From contig JABFXY010000045.1 in assembly GCA_013361525.1 (NCBI GenBank), positions 49,940 through 113,939 on the forward strand: a stretch of 64,000 bases of DNA, given 5' to 3'. Both the position numbers and the translations under genes were made by a program. Within the stretch, counting starts at the first letter, position 1; each line of letters starts with the position of its first letter. This DNA is from Polyangiaceae bacterium (lineage in GTDB: Bacteria > Myxococcota_A > Polyangia > Polyangiales > Polyangiaceae). The notes below the pieces were generated by a model. The model was not told the origin of the DNA, searched no databases, and saw only the letters and a program-made list of their open reading frames with translations. This document shows, piece by piece, positions 17,336 through 25,399 of the stretch.

Positions 17336-18240
17336 CCGTTGCGCCGAGCCTTTTGCGCGGCGAGCGCAGCCTGTGCTTCTTGGACCGCCTGCGCTTCGTA
17401 CTCCGCCTGCGCGACCGCAGCCTGATCCGCCGCGTGCAGGCCGGTCTTCTGCGCACGCGGCGCGACCTCACCGGCCGTCTCCGCGGCAGTGAGCGCGATC
17501 TTCCGCGTGTCGTGCCCGTCGTACGGCTTCGCAAGATCGAAGACCACCTTCGTCGCCCCCGACTGCGCGAGATTCGCGAGCGTCTCGAAGCGGCGCAGCT
17601 CCATCGCGCCCGGCGAGCTCATCAAGATCTCGGCGGCTTGCGCGAAGTTCTTCGCGCTCTCGACGTCGGCTTGGCTCTTGATGATCACGTACTTCCGATC
17701 GCGCTCCGCGATCGCCGCCTTCGCGAGCACCTCTTGCATCTGCGGCGGCAGCTGCACGTCTTGCAGACCGATGAGCTCGACGTGCAACCCCCATTGGTTC
17801 ACGACCGTCTCCACCTGCGCGCGGACCTTGGCCGCGACCTCCTCGCGGTGCGCGAGCAGCTGATCGAGCGGCGTTTCGCCGACGACGTCACGCAGGACGA
17901 CCTTCGCGCGATCTTTGACGGCGGCCTCGTAGTTCTCGACGGCGAGCGCCGCCTTCTCCGGATCGATGACGCGGTAATAGACGACCGCGTCGACCATGGT
18001 GGTGACGTTGTCGCGCGTAATGACCATTTGCCGCAGAAGGTCGCGATTGCGTGTGCGCATGTCGATGCGCCGCAGCTGCTGGAAGATGGGCAAAACGAGC
18101 GTCAGCCCGGGCTCGGCGCGGCCCGAATATTTCCCGAGCGTGAATTTGAGCGCCGTCTCCCATTGATTGATCTGCTTGATGCCCGAAAACAGTAGGAGAA
18201 ATAGAATCAACAGGACGATTCCGAGCGCGAGGATGGGCAT
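17332..18240 (-). CDS. SPFH/Band 7 family protein (slipin)
   Basis: 302 aa. One N-terminal membrane segment (3-19) is followed by the Band 7 domain (about 25-215) with LGKYSGRAEPGLTLVLPIF, TRDNVTTMVDAVVYYRV and DRAKVVLRDVVGE, all typical of slipins/stomatin-like proteins. The C-terminus is Ala/Gln-rich and helical. Slipins form membrane rings that organise lipids or proteases; a NfeD partner is usual but absent here, the downstream partner being the duplicated-domain protein. The start at 18240 begins the membrane segment. It has no ribosome-binding site and overlaps the mobA start codon on the other strand. Confidence 0.87.
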   Translation of the reverse strand: MPILALGIVLLILFLLLFSGIKQINQWETALKFTLGKYSGRAEPGLTLVLPIFQQLRRIDMRTRNRDLLRQMVITRDNVTTMVDAVVYYRVIDPEKAALAVENYEAAVKDRAKVVLRDVVGETPLDQLLAHREEVAAKVRAQVETVVNQWGLHVELIGLQDVQLPPQMQEVLAKAAIAERDRKYVIIKSQADVESAKNFAQAAEILMSSPGAMELRRFETLANLAQSGATKVVFDLAKPYDGHDTRKIALTAAETAGEVAPRAQKTGLHAADQAAVAQAEYEAQAVQEAQAALAAQKARRNG

Positions 18241-18901
18241 GTCGCAAGGCAGCGTAGCAAAGGTGGATCCGCCGGTAACCTCGCAGCGGATCGGGGCGAT
18301 CGTCCTTGCCGGCGGGCGCAGCGCTCGAATGGGGCGCGACAAGGCAACCATCGAGATCGATGGAATCAATTTGCTCACGCGCGTCGTCGCCGCGCTGACG
18401 CCGGTCGCGCGCGCAGGCATCGTGGTCGTCGCTGCAGCGGATCAGGAGCTGGCGACGCTTCCATCGAACGTCGTCGTCGTCCGCGACGAGACACCGTTCG
18501 CAGGGCCGCTCGTTGCGCTCGAACGAGGCATCGCAGCCTTGGATCCGACGCTCGTGTCGTTCTTCTTGTGCGCGACCGATCTGCCGCGCCTCGATGCCGC
18601 CGTCGTGGCGCGCATCGTCGCGCTGCGCGGTTGCCAGGACGCAGCCGTACCGGAGACCGACGGCGCGCTGCAGCCGCTCGCCGCAGCCTATTCGGTGCAG
18701 ATCGCGGACCGCGTCTCGGCGCTGGTCGCGCGCGGCGAACGCAGCATGCGCGCCCTCCTCGGCACCCTCGCGATTCGTCGCGTGACGCGCGAGGATCTGC
18801 TGGGCGACGAAGCGGTGCGTACGTGCGATCCCGGGCTGGCTTCGCTCACCGACGTCGACACCCCGATGGATCTCGAGGCGCTGCGCACACGGCTCGGGTG
18901 A
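18239..18901 (+). CDS. mobA: Molybdenum cofactor guanylyltransferase MobA
   Basis: 220 aa. The nucleotidyltransferase signature LAGGRSARMGRDKA is at 23-36. A Pro-Gly-containing DETPFAGPL, CATDLPRLD and a late LTDVDTP complete the MobA pattern. MobA transfers GMP from GTP to molybdopterin to form the guanine dinucleotide cofactor. GAGG lies 6 bases before the ATG at 18239, inside the slipin coding region, which supports this start. moeA, another cofactor gene, is 11 kb away (29669-30877). The three bases of this start codon and of the slipin start share two positions. Confidence 0.9.
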   Translation: MSQGSVAKVDPPVTSQRIGAIVLAGGRSARMGRDKATIEIDGINLLTRVVAALTPVARAGIVVVAAADQELATLPSNVVVVRDETPFAGPLVALERGIAALDPTLVSFFLCATDLPRLDAAVVARIVALRGCQDAAVPETDGALQPLAAAYSVQIADRVSALVARGERSMRALLGTLAIRRVTREDLLGDEAVRTCDPGLASLTDVDTPMDLEALRTRLG

Positions 18902-18907
18902 AGCGCT

Positions 18908-20587
18908 TCAGCGCTTCTTCTCTTTGTACGCCTCGTACTTCTCCATCAGCGCCCGATAGAGCCATTTGCCGAGGACGTTTCCGCCTTGGCCGGTCGGGTG
19001 AATCATGTCCGGGTTGCCGAGCCCCGATTGCACCCACGAGTACATCGAGCCGGAGCCGCCCATCGCCTTGTATTGATTCCAATACGGCCAGCCGAGCTCG
19101 GTCGCGCACGTCTTCTGGTGCTGGATGATGACCGGCACCATCGGTTTGGAGTGCCCCTCTCCGCTGTCGCCTTTCGACGCCATGTCGGGCGGCCCGACGA
19201 GCATGAACGAGGCGTCCGGAAGCGCCGTGGCGATCTGTTTCATGACCGCCTTGAGGTTTCGCTCGTAGTCGCCCATCGGGTCTTTCGAGAGCTGCCCCTG
19301 CTCGTCGAACGCCATTCGGCCGTCGCCGACCTCGTTCGTCCCGAACGCGAGCACGACCAGATCGGGCTTCGCAGCCTTGAGCACCTCGGCCCAGTGCGCG
19401 TCGTCCTGCTTGTCGAGGAAGCGAGCGCGCGCGCCGGTGATGCCGAGCGCGCTCAGCGTGACGCCCGGCACATCCCGCTCCATCCGTGCGCCGAAGACGC
19501 GCGTGGGCGTGTCGGAGGTCGTCTTCACCTCGAGCTTGTGCGGCCCGTCGGAGACCTCGACGAGGTGATACTTCACCTTCTTCGCGGGCCCGGCCGTCGA
19601 CAGCGTTCCCTTCTGCTCGCCGTCGACGAAGATCGCGAGATCGCCGCCGTCGGGTTGCTCGAGGTATTCGATCTCGAACCGCGACACGTCCTTGCCCCAT
19701 TTGTCGGCGGTCGACGTGCCCATCATGAACCACTCGCCCGTCGTGCGAGCCGTGAAGGAGACACACCCGAGGCCGTAGAGGCTGTCTTCGGCGTACGGGC
19801 CGATGCACGTGGACGTCTTCCACTGCGGGCTCGACTTGCGGGACACGTCGATGTGAAACCACCCCTTGAAAGCGTTCGCCGCGATGGCGTAGCCGTGCCC
19901 GGCGTCACCGAAACGGTCCTGCAGCATCCGGCGCAGCTTGCCGGTGATGAAGTCGCTCGCGACGATGCTGTCGCCGTAATAGACGATGCGCGCGACCGCC
20001 CCGGGGGTCTTGTTCTCGACGGCGATCAGCTTGTCGAAGAACTTGTCGAGCCCGCCGTCGGGCAGATCGATCGAAATAGGGGGTTTGTCCTCGAGGACGG
20101 CGGCAGGGACCGGCGCTTGCTGCTGCGCAATCGGACCTTTCGGGGTCGTGAGCGGGCGATCGAGCTCCGCGCCGCGATCTTGGCTGTCCTCGGTGGTGCC
20201 CTCGAGCGTCTCTTCGCCGACGTAGTCCTTCGGGGGTGCCATGCCGGGCACCGCTTCGTCTGCGCCCCGCTCGGGGATGAACGAGATCCCTTCGGAGAGG
20301 ACGCGGAAGCGCAGCAAACTCGGGTGCGCGTAAGGGATCAGCACCAGCGTGCCGAGGACGAGCCCCGTCAGCGCGGCTTTCCTGGCGACCGGAAAGGCCC
20401 TCGAAACGAGCGGGCTTCCATCCGACTTCGCGCGTACCCGCGCGTCGCCTTCTTTGTCCGAGCGCTCCGTCGAGACGAGCTCGCCGAAGCTCGCGTCGTT
20501 CGAAGCAGCCTTTTCCGAGCCTGATTGTGCTGCCCGGGCGTCGGGATCGCTCACCGAGCTCTCCTTCGCGGGCACCTTGCTACCCAT
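18908..20587 (-). CDS. SGNH-hydrolase-like membrane-anchored protein
   Basis: 559 aa. A cytoplasmic N-terminus (1-68) leads to one membrane helix (about 69-90), a Pro-rich linker and a C-terminal SGNH domain. Catalytic blocks are present: GDS at 205-207 (Ser207), FGTNE at 415-419, and DMIH at 527-530 giving the Asp-x-x-His pair. A beta-sandwich-like insertion lies between blocks I and III, as in O-acetyltransferases/esterases of the AlgX/PatB type. The divergent MBOAT gene shares its promoter region. The pair probably O-acylates or de-acylates an exported polysaccharide. The start at 20587 has GGAG 7 bases upstream; a longer start at 20629 is possible. Confidence 0.82.
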   Translation of the reverse strand: MGSKVPAKESSVSDPDARAAQSGSEKAASNDASFGELVSTERSDKEGDARVRAKSDGSPLVSRAFPVARKAALTGLVLGTLVLIPYAHPSLLRFRVLSEGISFIPERGADEAVPGMAPPKDYVGEETLEGTTEDSQDRGAELDRPLTTPKGPIAQQQAPVPAAVLEDKPPISIDLPDGGLDKFFDKLIAVENKTPGAVARIVYYGDSIVASDFITGKLRRMLQDRFGDAGHGYAIAANAFKGWFHIDVSRKSSPQWKTSTCIGPYAEDSLYGLGCVSFTARTTGEWFMMGTSTADKWGKDVSRFEIEYLEQPDGGDLAIFVDGEQKGTLSTAGPAKKVKYHLVEVSDGPHKLEVKTTSDTPTRVFGARMERDVPGVTLSALGITGARARFLDKQDDAHWAEVLKAAKPDLVVLAFGTNEVGDGRMAFDEQGQLSKDPMGDYERNLKAVMKQIATALPDASFMLVGPPDMASKGDSGEGHSKPMVPVIIQHQKTCATELGWPYWNQYKAMGGSGSMYSWVQSGLGNPDMIHPTGQGGNVLGKWLYRALMEKYEAYKEKKR

Positions 20588-20729
20588 CGTCACTCCGCCG
20601 GTTAGCACATTCACCTCGAGGAAGCCCAAACTCCCGATCGATTTACCGCGGTTTTCCCCGCCGATTTCCGCGTGTAGTACGGATCGAACGACGTGCGGTC
20701 CGCATCACCCACCGCACCGAGCGCTCGCG

Positions 20730-22406
20730 ATGATCTTCAACACCCTCGCATTCGCGAAATTTTTCGTCTTCGTCTTCGTCGTCTCGTGGCTTCTCACGAG
20801 CTGGCCGAAGGCGCGCTTCTACTTCCTCACCATCGCGAGCTACGTCTTCTATTCCGGCCTCGACGTCTTCACGGCGGCGTTCTGGCAGGCAATGACGACG
20901 CTCGGCCCGTGGGCCGCGTTGAAGGCGAACGCTCCGCTCCTCGAGTTCGTCCCGATCGTCTTCATCGGCTCGACCGTCGACTACTTCCTGTCGATTTGGA
21001 TCGACGACGCGCAGGACCCGGTGAAGCGCAAACGCCTCGTCTACGTGACGATCGCGATGAACACGGGCCTCTTGCTCGTCTTCAAATACTGGGACTTTCT
21101 CGCCGAGCAGGTGATGGCCCTCGGCGGCGCCGACTACCGGCTCAACCTTCCGCTGCCGGTCGGCATCTCGTTCTTCACGTTCATGTCGCTGAGCTACGTC
21201 GTGGACGTGTACCGGCGCGCGATCCCGCCGAGCCGCAACTACGCGCACTACATCACGTACATCGCGTTTTTCCCGCACCTCGTCGCGGGGCCGATCATCC
21301 GCGGCCGGGATCTGCTTCCGCTCTTCGCGCAACGCGTGCAGTTGACGGCCGCCGCCGCGAGCGAGGGCATGTTCCTCGTCGCCATCGGCCTGTTCAAGAA
21401 GGTCGTCGTGAGCGACTACCTTCGCTTGAACCTCGTCGATCGCGTGGTCGCCGAGCCGACGAGCTATTCCTCCGTCGAAGTCCTCGTCGGAATGTTCGGC
21501 TACGCGATTCAGATCTATTGCGACTTCTCCGGCTATAGCGACGTCGCAATCGGTGCGGCGCTCCTCCTCGGGTATCGCCTGAAGATCAATTTCGACGCGC
21601 CGTTCAAGGCATCGAACCTCGTCGAGTTCTGGCGGCGGTGGCACATCTCGCTTTCGAGCTGGCTGCGCGATTACGTCTACATCCCGCTCGGCGGCAGCCG
21701 CATCGTTCGCAAAGACGAGCCGACGGCGGCCGCCCGCCGGCGTTTGCTTTCGCGCGCGCTGCTCGTCCTGGGTATCGCCGGCACGATCTGGCGGGCAGTC
21801 GCGGCGGTGCTCGACTCCGACCCATCGCGGAAGACGAGCAACCTGCTCTCGTTCCTCGGCGCCGCGCTCCTGCTTCTGTTCGCGCTCTACCTCGCCGACC
21901 AGGGCCGCAAATACGTCAACGTCTGGGTCACCATGGTCGTCTGCGGCATCTGGCACGGCGCCGCGTGGAGCTACGTCCTCTTCGGCGTGGTGCAGGGCCT
22001 CGCAGTCGGCGTCTCGCACTACTACTTCGATTGGCGCGGTGTCCGCCCGGGCGACGCCGGCGACGCGGGTCTAAAGCCGGCGAAGATCTTGAGCGTCATC
22101 GTGACGTTCGTGTTCACGACGTTCACGTTCGTGCTCATTCGAGCGCCGCTCGACAAGGCGCTCTTGATTTACAAACAGCTCTTCCAGCTGTCGACGTTCA
22201 CGCCCAATCTGACGAAGACGCTGTTGTTGTTCATCTTCGGTGGGCTCGTCCTTCAATGGATGCCGCGGCGGGCGTACGAGACGGCGCGCGACGTCTTCGT
22301 ACGGGCCCCCGCGCCGGTACAGGCCGCAGCGCTGTTCGTGCTCGCCGTGATCCTGCGCGAGGCGGCGAGCGCCGAAGCGCTCCCGTTCGTGTACGGCCAA
22401 TTCTGA
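20730..22406 (+). CDS. MBOAT family O-acyltransferase (AlgI-like)
   Basis: 558 aa with about 10-12 membrane helices. FWRRWHISLSSWLRDYVYIP at 300-319 and GIWHGAAWS near 406-414, with the catalytic His409, are the hallmarks of the AlgI/DltB branch of MBOAT enzymes. They move an acyl group from a cytoplasmic donor across the membrane to an exported polymer. The start at 20730 begins the first helix. The SGNH protein encoded divergently is the usual partner type (AlgI with AlgJ/X, DltB with DltD). No alginate or other polysaccharide genes are in this window, so the acceptor is unknown. Confidence 0.9.
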   Translation: MIFNTLAFAKFFVFVFVVSWLLTSWPKARFYFLTIASYVFYSGLDVFTAAFWQAMTTLGPWAALKANAPLLEFVPIVFIGSTVDYFLSIWIDDAQDPVKRKRLVYVTIAMNTGLLLVFKYWDFLAEQVMALGGADYRLNLPLPVGISFFTFMSLSYVVDVYRRAIPPSRNYAHYITYIAFFPHLVAGPIIRGRDLLPLFAQRVQLTAAAASEGMFLVAIGLFKKVVVSDYLRLNLVDRVVAEPTSYSSVEVLVGMFGYAIQIYCDFSGYSDVAIGAALLLGYRLKINFDAPFKASNLVEFWRRWHISLSSWLRDYVYIPLGGSRIVRKDEPTAAARRRLLSRALLVLGIAGTIWRAVAAVLDSDPSRKTSNLLSFLGAALLLLFALYLADQGRKYVNVWVTMVVCGIWHGAAWSYVLFGVVQGLAVGVSHYYFDWRGVRPGDAGDAGLKPAKILSVIVTFVFTTFTFVLIRAPLDKALLIYKQLFQLSTFTPNLTKTLLLFIFGGLVLQWMPRRAYETARDVFVRAPAPVQAAALFVLAVILREAASAEALPFVYGQF

Positions 22407-22410
22407 GCGC

Positions 22411-22422
22411 CGGCCGCGGCCG
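22411..22422. repeat. GC palindrome between convergent MBOAT and DoxX-like genes
   Basis: CGGCCGCGGCCG is a perfect 12-bp palindrome in the 20-bp gap between two convergent stop codons. It may serve as a bidirectional stop structure, but there is no T-run, and self-complementary GC runs are frequent in such DNA. Confidence 0.3.
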
Positions 22423-22426
22423 ACGA

Positions 22427-22873
22427 TCAGTCTTCGACGTAAACGCGCTCGCGGCTGTACGCCTGCGCGAGCCGGCCGAGCGCGAGCGCTCCGAGGAACA
22501 AGCCGAAATCGCGTAGCGCCATATCGTAGTGTTGACCGAGCCAAAGATTCGCGATCACGGCGAGAAGCCAGAGCGCGAGGAGATAGGCGCCGACGCTCGG
22601 CTTGAACGCGACGATCAGCGCCAGCAGCACTTCGATCGCACCAGCCGCGTACATGACCTTCGTCTCTTGATGCGGTATCGGTCGCATCAACGACGGAGCG
22701 AGGAAGTCCGACCACGTGGCCAAGCGGTTGAAGTACTTGTCGGCGCCCGCGATGAGCGGCAGGACGAAGTAGCCGAGGTGCAGAATTCGATACGCTTGGT
22801 GGGCGGGCTGAACGACGAGCGCTCCGAGCTCGGGGCGCGAAGCGAACTCCGCCATTCGAATGGCCTGTGCCAT
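22427..22873 (-). CDS. DoxX-like small membrane protein
   Basis: 148 aa with about four membrane helices: near residues 27-45, 72-90, 93-112 and 120-138. GYFVLPLIAGADKYFNRL and GAIEVLLALIVAF resemble DoxX/SURF4-type proteins, although the family is divergent. AGGAG lies 7 bases before the ATG. It ends 20 bases from the convergent MBOAT stop. Members are often linked to redox or quinone-related membrane processes, but the function here is unknown. Confidence 0.7.
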   Translation of the reverse strand: MAQAIRMAEFASRPELGALVVQPAHQAYRILHLGYFVLPLIAGADKYFNRLATWSDFLAPSLMRPIPHQETKVMYAAGAIEVLLALIVAFKPSVGAYLLALWLLAVIANLWLGQHYDMALRDFGLFLGALALGRLAQAYSRERVYVED

Positions 22874-23030
22874 TGACAGCTCCTTTCTCGCGGAACCCGA
22901 TTCGCGACTGCAAGCCGGGTGCCCGCGGTTCTCGCCGCAATCGCGACCGATTCGAACAGTTGCTCAGGTCATTGAGCCGCAGTCGTGGCAAAAACGCACG
23001 GCGCGCGTCACCGATTGAGGGCTGATTGCC

Positions 23031-23738
23031 TCATAGGCCGGAGCACTGCATCGCGCAGAGAAATCCCTTGTCGTTGCAACGACCGGTGCACGCCAAATCC
23101 CCGGACTTGCAACCTCGCGCGCAGGCCATCGTGGTTTGATTGCAGTTTCGCAGGCAATCGATGCCGCCCACCGCCCTCGGCTCCGGAACGAGGCTGAACG
23201 ACGACGCCTCGGGCTCGGGGCTCGATGCCTCGGCCGCAGCTGCGCTCGGGGTGGTGGCCGCGGATCCTGCGGCGGGCGCAGCGGAGCCCGACCCGGCTGG
23301 TGCCGCCGAGGCGGATGAAGCCGAAGATGCTTGGGGACGCGCGCCTTTTGCGAGCCAGAGACCAGCCATCTTGTCGCAGCGCTGATCGGTATTCACGACC
23401 AGGTCCCCCGCCCCCCGCTTCTCGAGCGTGATGCTGCAGAGGAGCCCGCGAACCGTGCAGGACGAAGGTGTCTCGCAAACGATCTCGTCGAACACGACCG
23501 AGTCGCGCATCGGCCCGTCTTCGAAGCTCATGCCTTTTTGCGTGACGATGAGCTTCGCTGTCGTGACCTCGTCGAGGAGATCCTTCTGGGATCGCTCGTA
23601 GTCGCCGGTGAGCGCGGACAAGTCGTCAGTGCGCTTCGGCTTCTCCTGCGAACAGCCGACCGTGGCGAGCACCCCCGACGCGCAGAGGAGCCACGCTGAC
23701 GATCGGCTCCGTCGGAGGGTGGACAAGCGATCACGCAT
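23031..23738 (-). CDS. Lipoprotein with Ala/Ser-rich linker and Cys-rich C-terminus
   Basis: 235 aa. The signal peptide ends in the lipobox ATVGC (Cys29). A globular part (30-130) has four spaced cysteines. A linker of Ala/Ser/Pro/Gly (about 135-185) leads to a short C-terminal Cys-rich motif: CLRNC, CARGC, CTGRC and CAMQC, four closely spaced Cys pairs. The C-terminal pattern suggests disulfides or a metal-binding knot; I do not recognise a named family. It is divergent from the histidine kinase. The chosen ATG (23738) starts the signal peptide; an upstream in-frame start at 23801 would give an atypical N-terminus. Confidence 0.72.
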   Translation of the reverse strand: MRDRLSTLRRSRSSAWLLCASGVLATVGCSQEKPKRTDDLSALTGDYERSQKDLLDEVTTAKLIVTQKGMSFEDGPMRDSVVFDEIVCETPSSCTVRGLLCSITLEKRGAGDLVVNTDQRCDKMAGLWLAKGARPQASSASSASAAPAGSGSAAPAAGSAATTPSAAAAEASSPEPEASSFSLVPEPRAVGGIDCLRNCNQTTMACARGCKSGDLACTGRCNDKGFLCAMQCSGL

Positions 23739-23807
23739 CGGTCCCAGAGCGAGTGTAGCAGCGTCGGGTCCAAGCCGGCGCTCGCGAATCGGTCGATCCA
23801 CTAGCGA

Positions 23808-23823
23808 TCAACCGCGCGGTTGA
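23808..23823. promoter_or_regulatory. Perfect 16-bp palindrome immediately upstream of the hybrid kinase
   Basis: TCAACCGCGCGGTTGA is fully self-complementary and ends 13 bases before the kinase ATG, just ahead of its GAGG ribosome-binding site. It could be an operator or a leader hairpin that masks the ribosome-binding site. Confidence 0.5.
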
Positions 23824-23836
23824 GATAGAGGACGGC

Positions 23837-25390
23837 ATGACCGTGCCGGGAGACGACCGGACCGACCTCGGCGCGTCGCTGGATGCGCTCCTCGAGAGCC
23901 AGGCGCAGCTCCGCGTCGTGCTCGATGCGACGCAAATGGGGATCTGGGTTTATGACCCCGCCGCACAGGGCAGCAGCTGGGATGCAACCACGCGCCGCAT
24001 CTTCGGCGTCGGCGAGGACATCCCGGCGCCGACGCTCGCCGCGATGATGGCGGAGCGCATTCACCCGGAGGACCGAAGGCTCGTCTCGAGCACCATCGAG
24101 ACCGCCATGCAAACGGGCGCCTACGGGCCAATCGAGCACCGAATCGTGCTTCCGCACGGCAGCGTTCGCTGGGTCGCGGCGTCGGGGAAAACGGTAGAGA
24201 AAGAGCGCGGCGCGACGCAGCTGGTCGGCAGCGTGGTGGACATCACGGAGCGGCGCGCCCTCGAAGCCCGTGCCCGCGACGCCGAAAAACTCGAGAGCAT
24301 CGGCCGCCTCGCCGGCGGTATCGCTCACGACTTCAACGACATGTTGACGTCGATGATCGGCAACGTGGACATCCTTCTTCGTGAGCCGAAGACGGAGGGC
24401 ACGGCGGCCACGCTGCACGAGATTCGCCTGGCGGCAGAGCGAAGCGCGGCCCTGACGGCGCAGCTCCTCGCGTTCGCAAAGCGACAATCGATCGAGCCTC
24501 GGCTCGTCGCACCGAGCGAGATCGTCGCGCGTCTCGAACCCCTCTTACGACGCTTGATCGGTGAGCACATCGTCGTTTCGTCCGCCTTCGGCGCTCGGGG
24601 TCGCGTGCGCATCGACCCGAGCCAGCTCGAACAAATCCTGTTGAACCTCGCGACGAACGCCCGCGACGCGATGCCGACCGGCGGACGCCTCGGGCTCGAG
24701 ACGTCGGACCTGGTCATCGACGAGCGCTCCGCGCGTGGGGCCGGCGTCGAGCCGGGTGTTTATGTCGTGATCGCCGTGACGGACACGGGCTCGGGCATTT
24801 CGCAGGAGGCGTTGCCTCACATCTTCGAGCCGTTCTTCTCCACCCGGCCGGGCGGTACGGGGTTGGGCCTCGCAACTTGTTACGGCATCGCCCACCAGAA
24901 TGGCGGGCACCTGCGCGTCGACAGCGAGCCGCACAAGGGCACGACATTTCGCGTCTACCTCCCCACATCGACGGACTCACCTCCGTCCGCGACACGTACA
25001 AGCGCCCCACGCACGACGCAGGGCGGCGGCGAATCGATTCTCCTCGTCGAGGACGAAGGCCTCGTGCGGCGCGTGCTGGAGCGTACGCTCGCGATTCATG
25101 GATACCGCGTCCGCGCGGTCGCGAGCGCCGCCGAGGCATTGGACGTCGCAGCGCGAGAGGGACCATTCCAGGTGCTCGTGACGGACGTCGTGATGCCCGG
25201 GCTCGGGGGGCCGCAGCTCGCGGAGCGACTGCTCGCGTTCAACCCGTCGATGTCCGTGCTCTACATATCCGGGTACACGGAAACGACGCTCGTCGAGGAA
25301 GGCGCGTTCGAGCCGGGAAGACGATTCTTGCAGAAGCCGTTTCTTGCGGAAGACCTGCTCGTCGCAGTGCGCGCGCTTATCGAGGCATAA
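23837..25390 (+). CDS. Hybrid sensor histidine kinase/response regulator with PAS domain
   Basis: 517 aa, soluble. A PAS domain (about 24-140) ends in VDITERR. The HisKA domain carries GGIAHDF with phospho-acceptor His164. The catalytic domain has the N box NLATNARDAM (Asn274), G1 DTGSGIS, the F box FEPFFS and the G2 box GTGLGLATCYG. A C-terminal receiver (about 400-517) has acidic VEDE, phospho-acceptor Asp450 in VTDVVMPG, and Lys500. The receiver may pass phosphate to an unlinked HPt protein or feed back on the kinase. GAGG lies 6 bases before the ATG. The gene ends 9 bases before a lipoprotein gene, probably its operon mate. Confidence 0.95.
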   Translation: MTVPGDDRTDLGASLDALLESQAQLRVVLDATQMGIWVYDPAAQGSSWDATTRRIFGVGEDIPAPTLAAMMAERIHPEDRRLVSSTIETAMQTGAYGPIEHRIVLPHGSVRWVAASGKTVEKERGATQLVGSVVDITERRALEARARDAEKLESIGRLAGGIAHDFNDMLTSMIGNVDILLREPKTEGTAATLHEIRLAAERSAALTAQLLAFAKRQSIEPRLVAPSEIVARLEPLLRRLIGEHIVVSSAFGARGRVRIDPSQLEQILLNLATNARDAMPTGGRLGLETSDLVIDERSARGAGVEPGVYVVIAVTDTGSGISQEALPHIFEPFFSTRPGGTGLGLATCYGIAHQNGGHLRVDSEPHKGTTFRVYLPTSTDSPPSATRTSAPRTTQGGGESILLVEDEGLVRRVLERTLAIHGYRVRAVASAAEALDVAAREGPFQVLVTDVVMPGLGGPQLAERLLAFNPSMSVLYISGYTETTLVEEGAFEPGRRFLQKPFLAEDLLVAVRALIEA

Positions 25391-25399
25391 GCAGAACCG

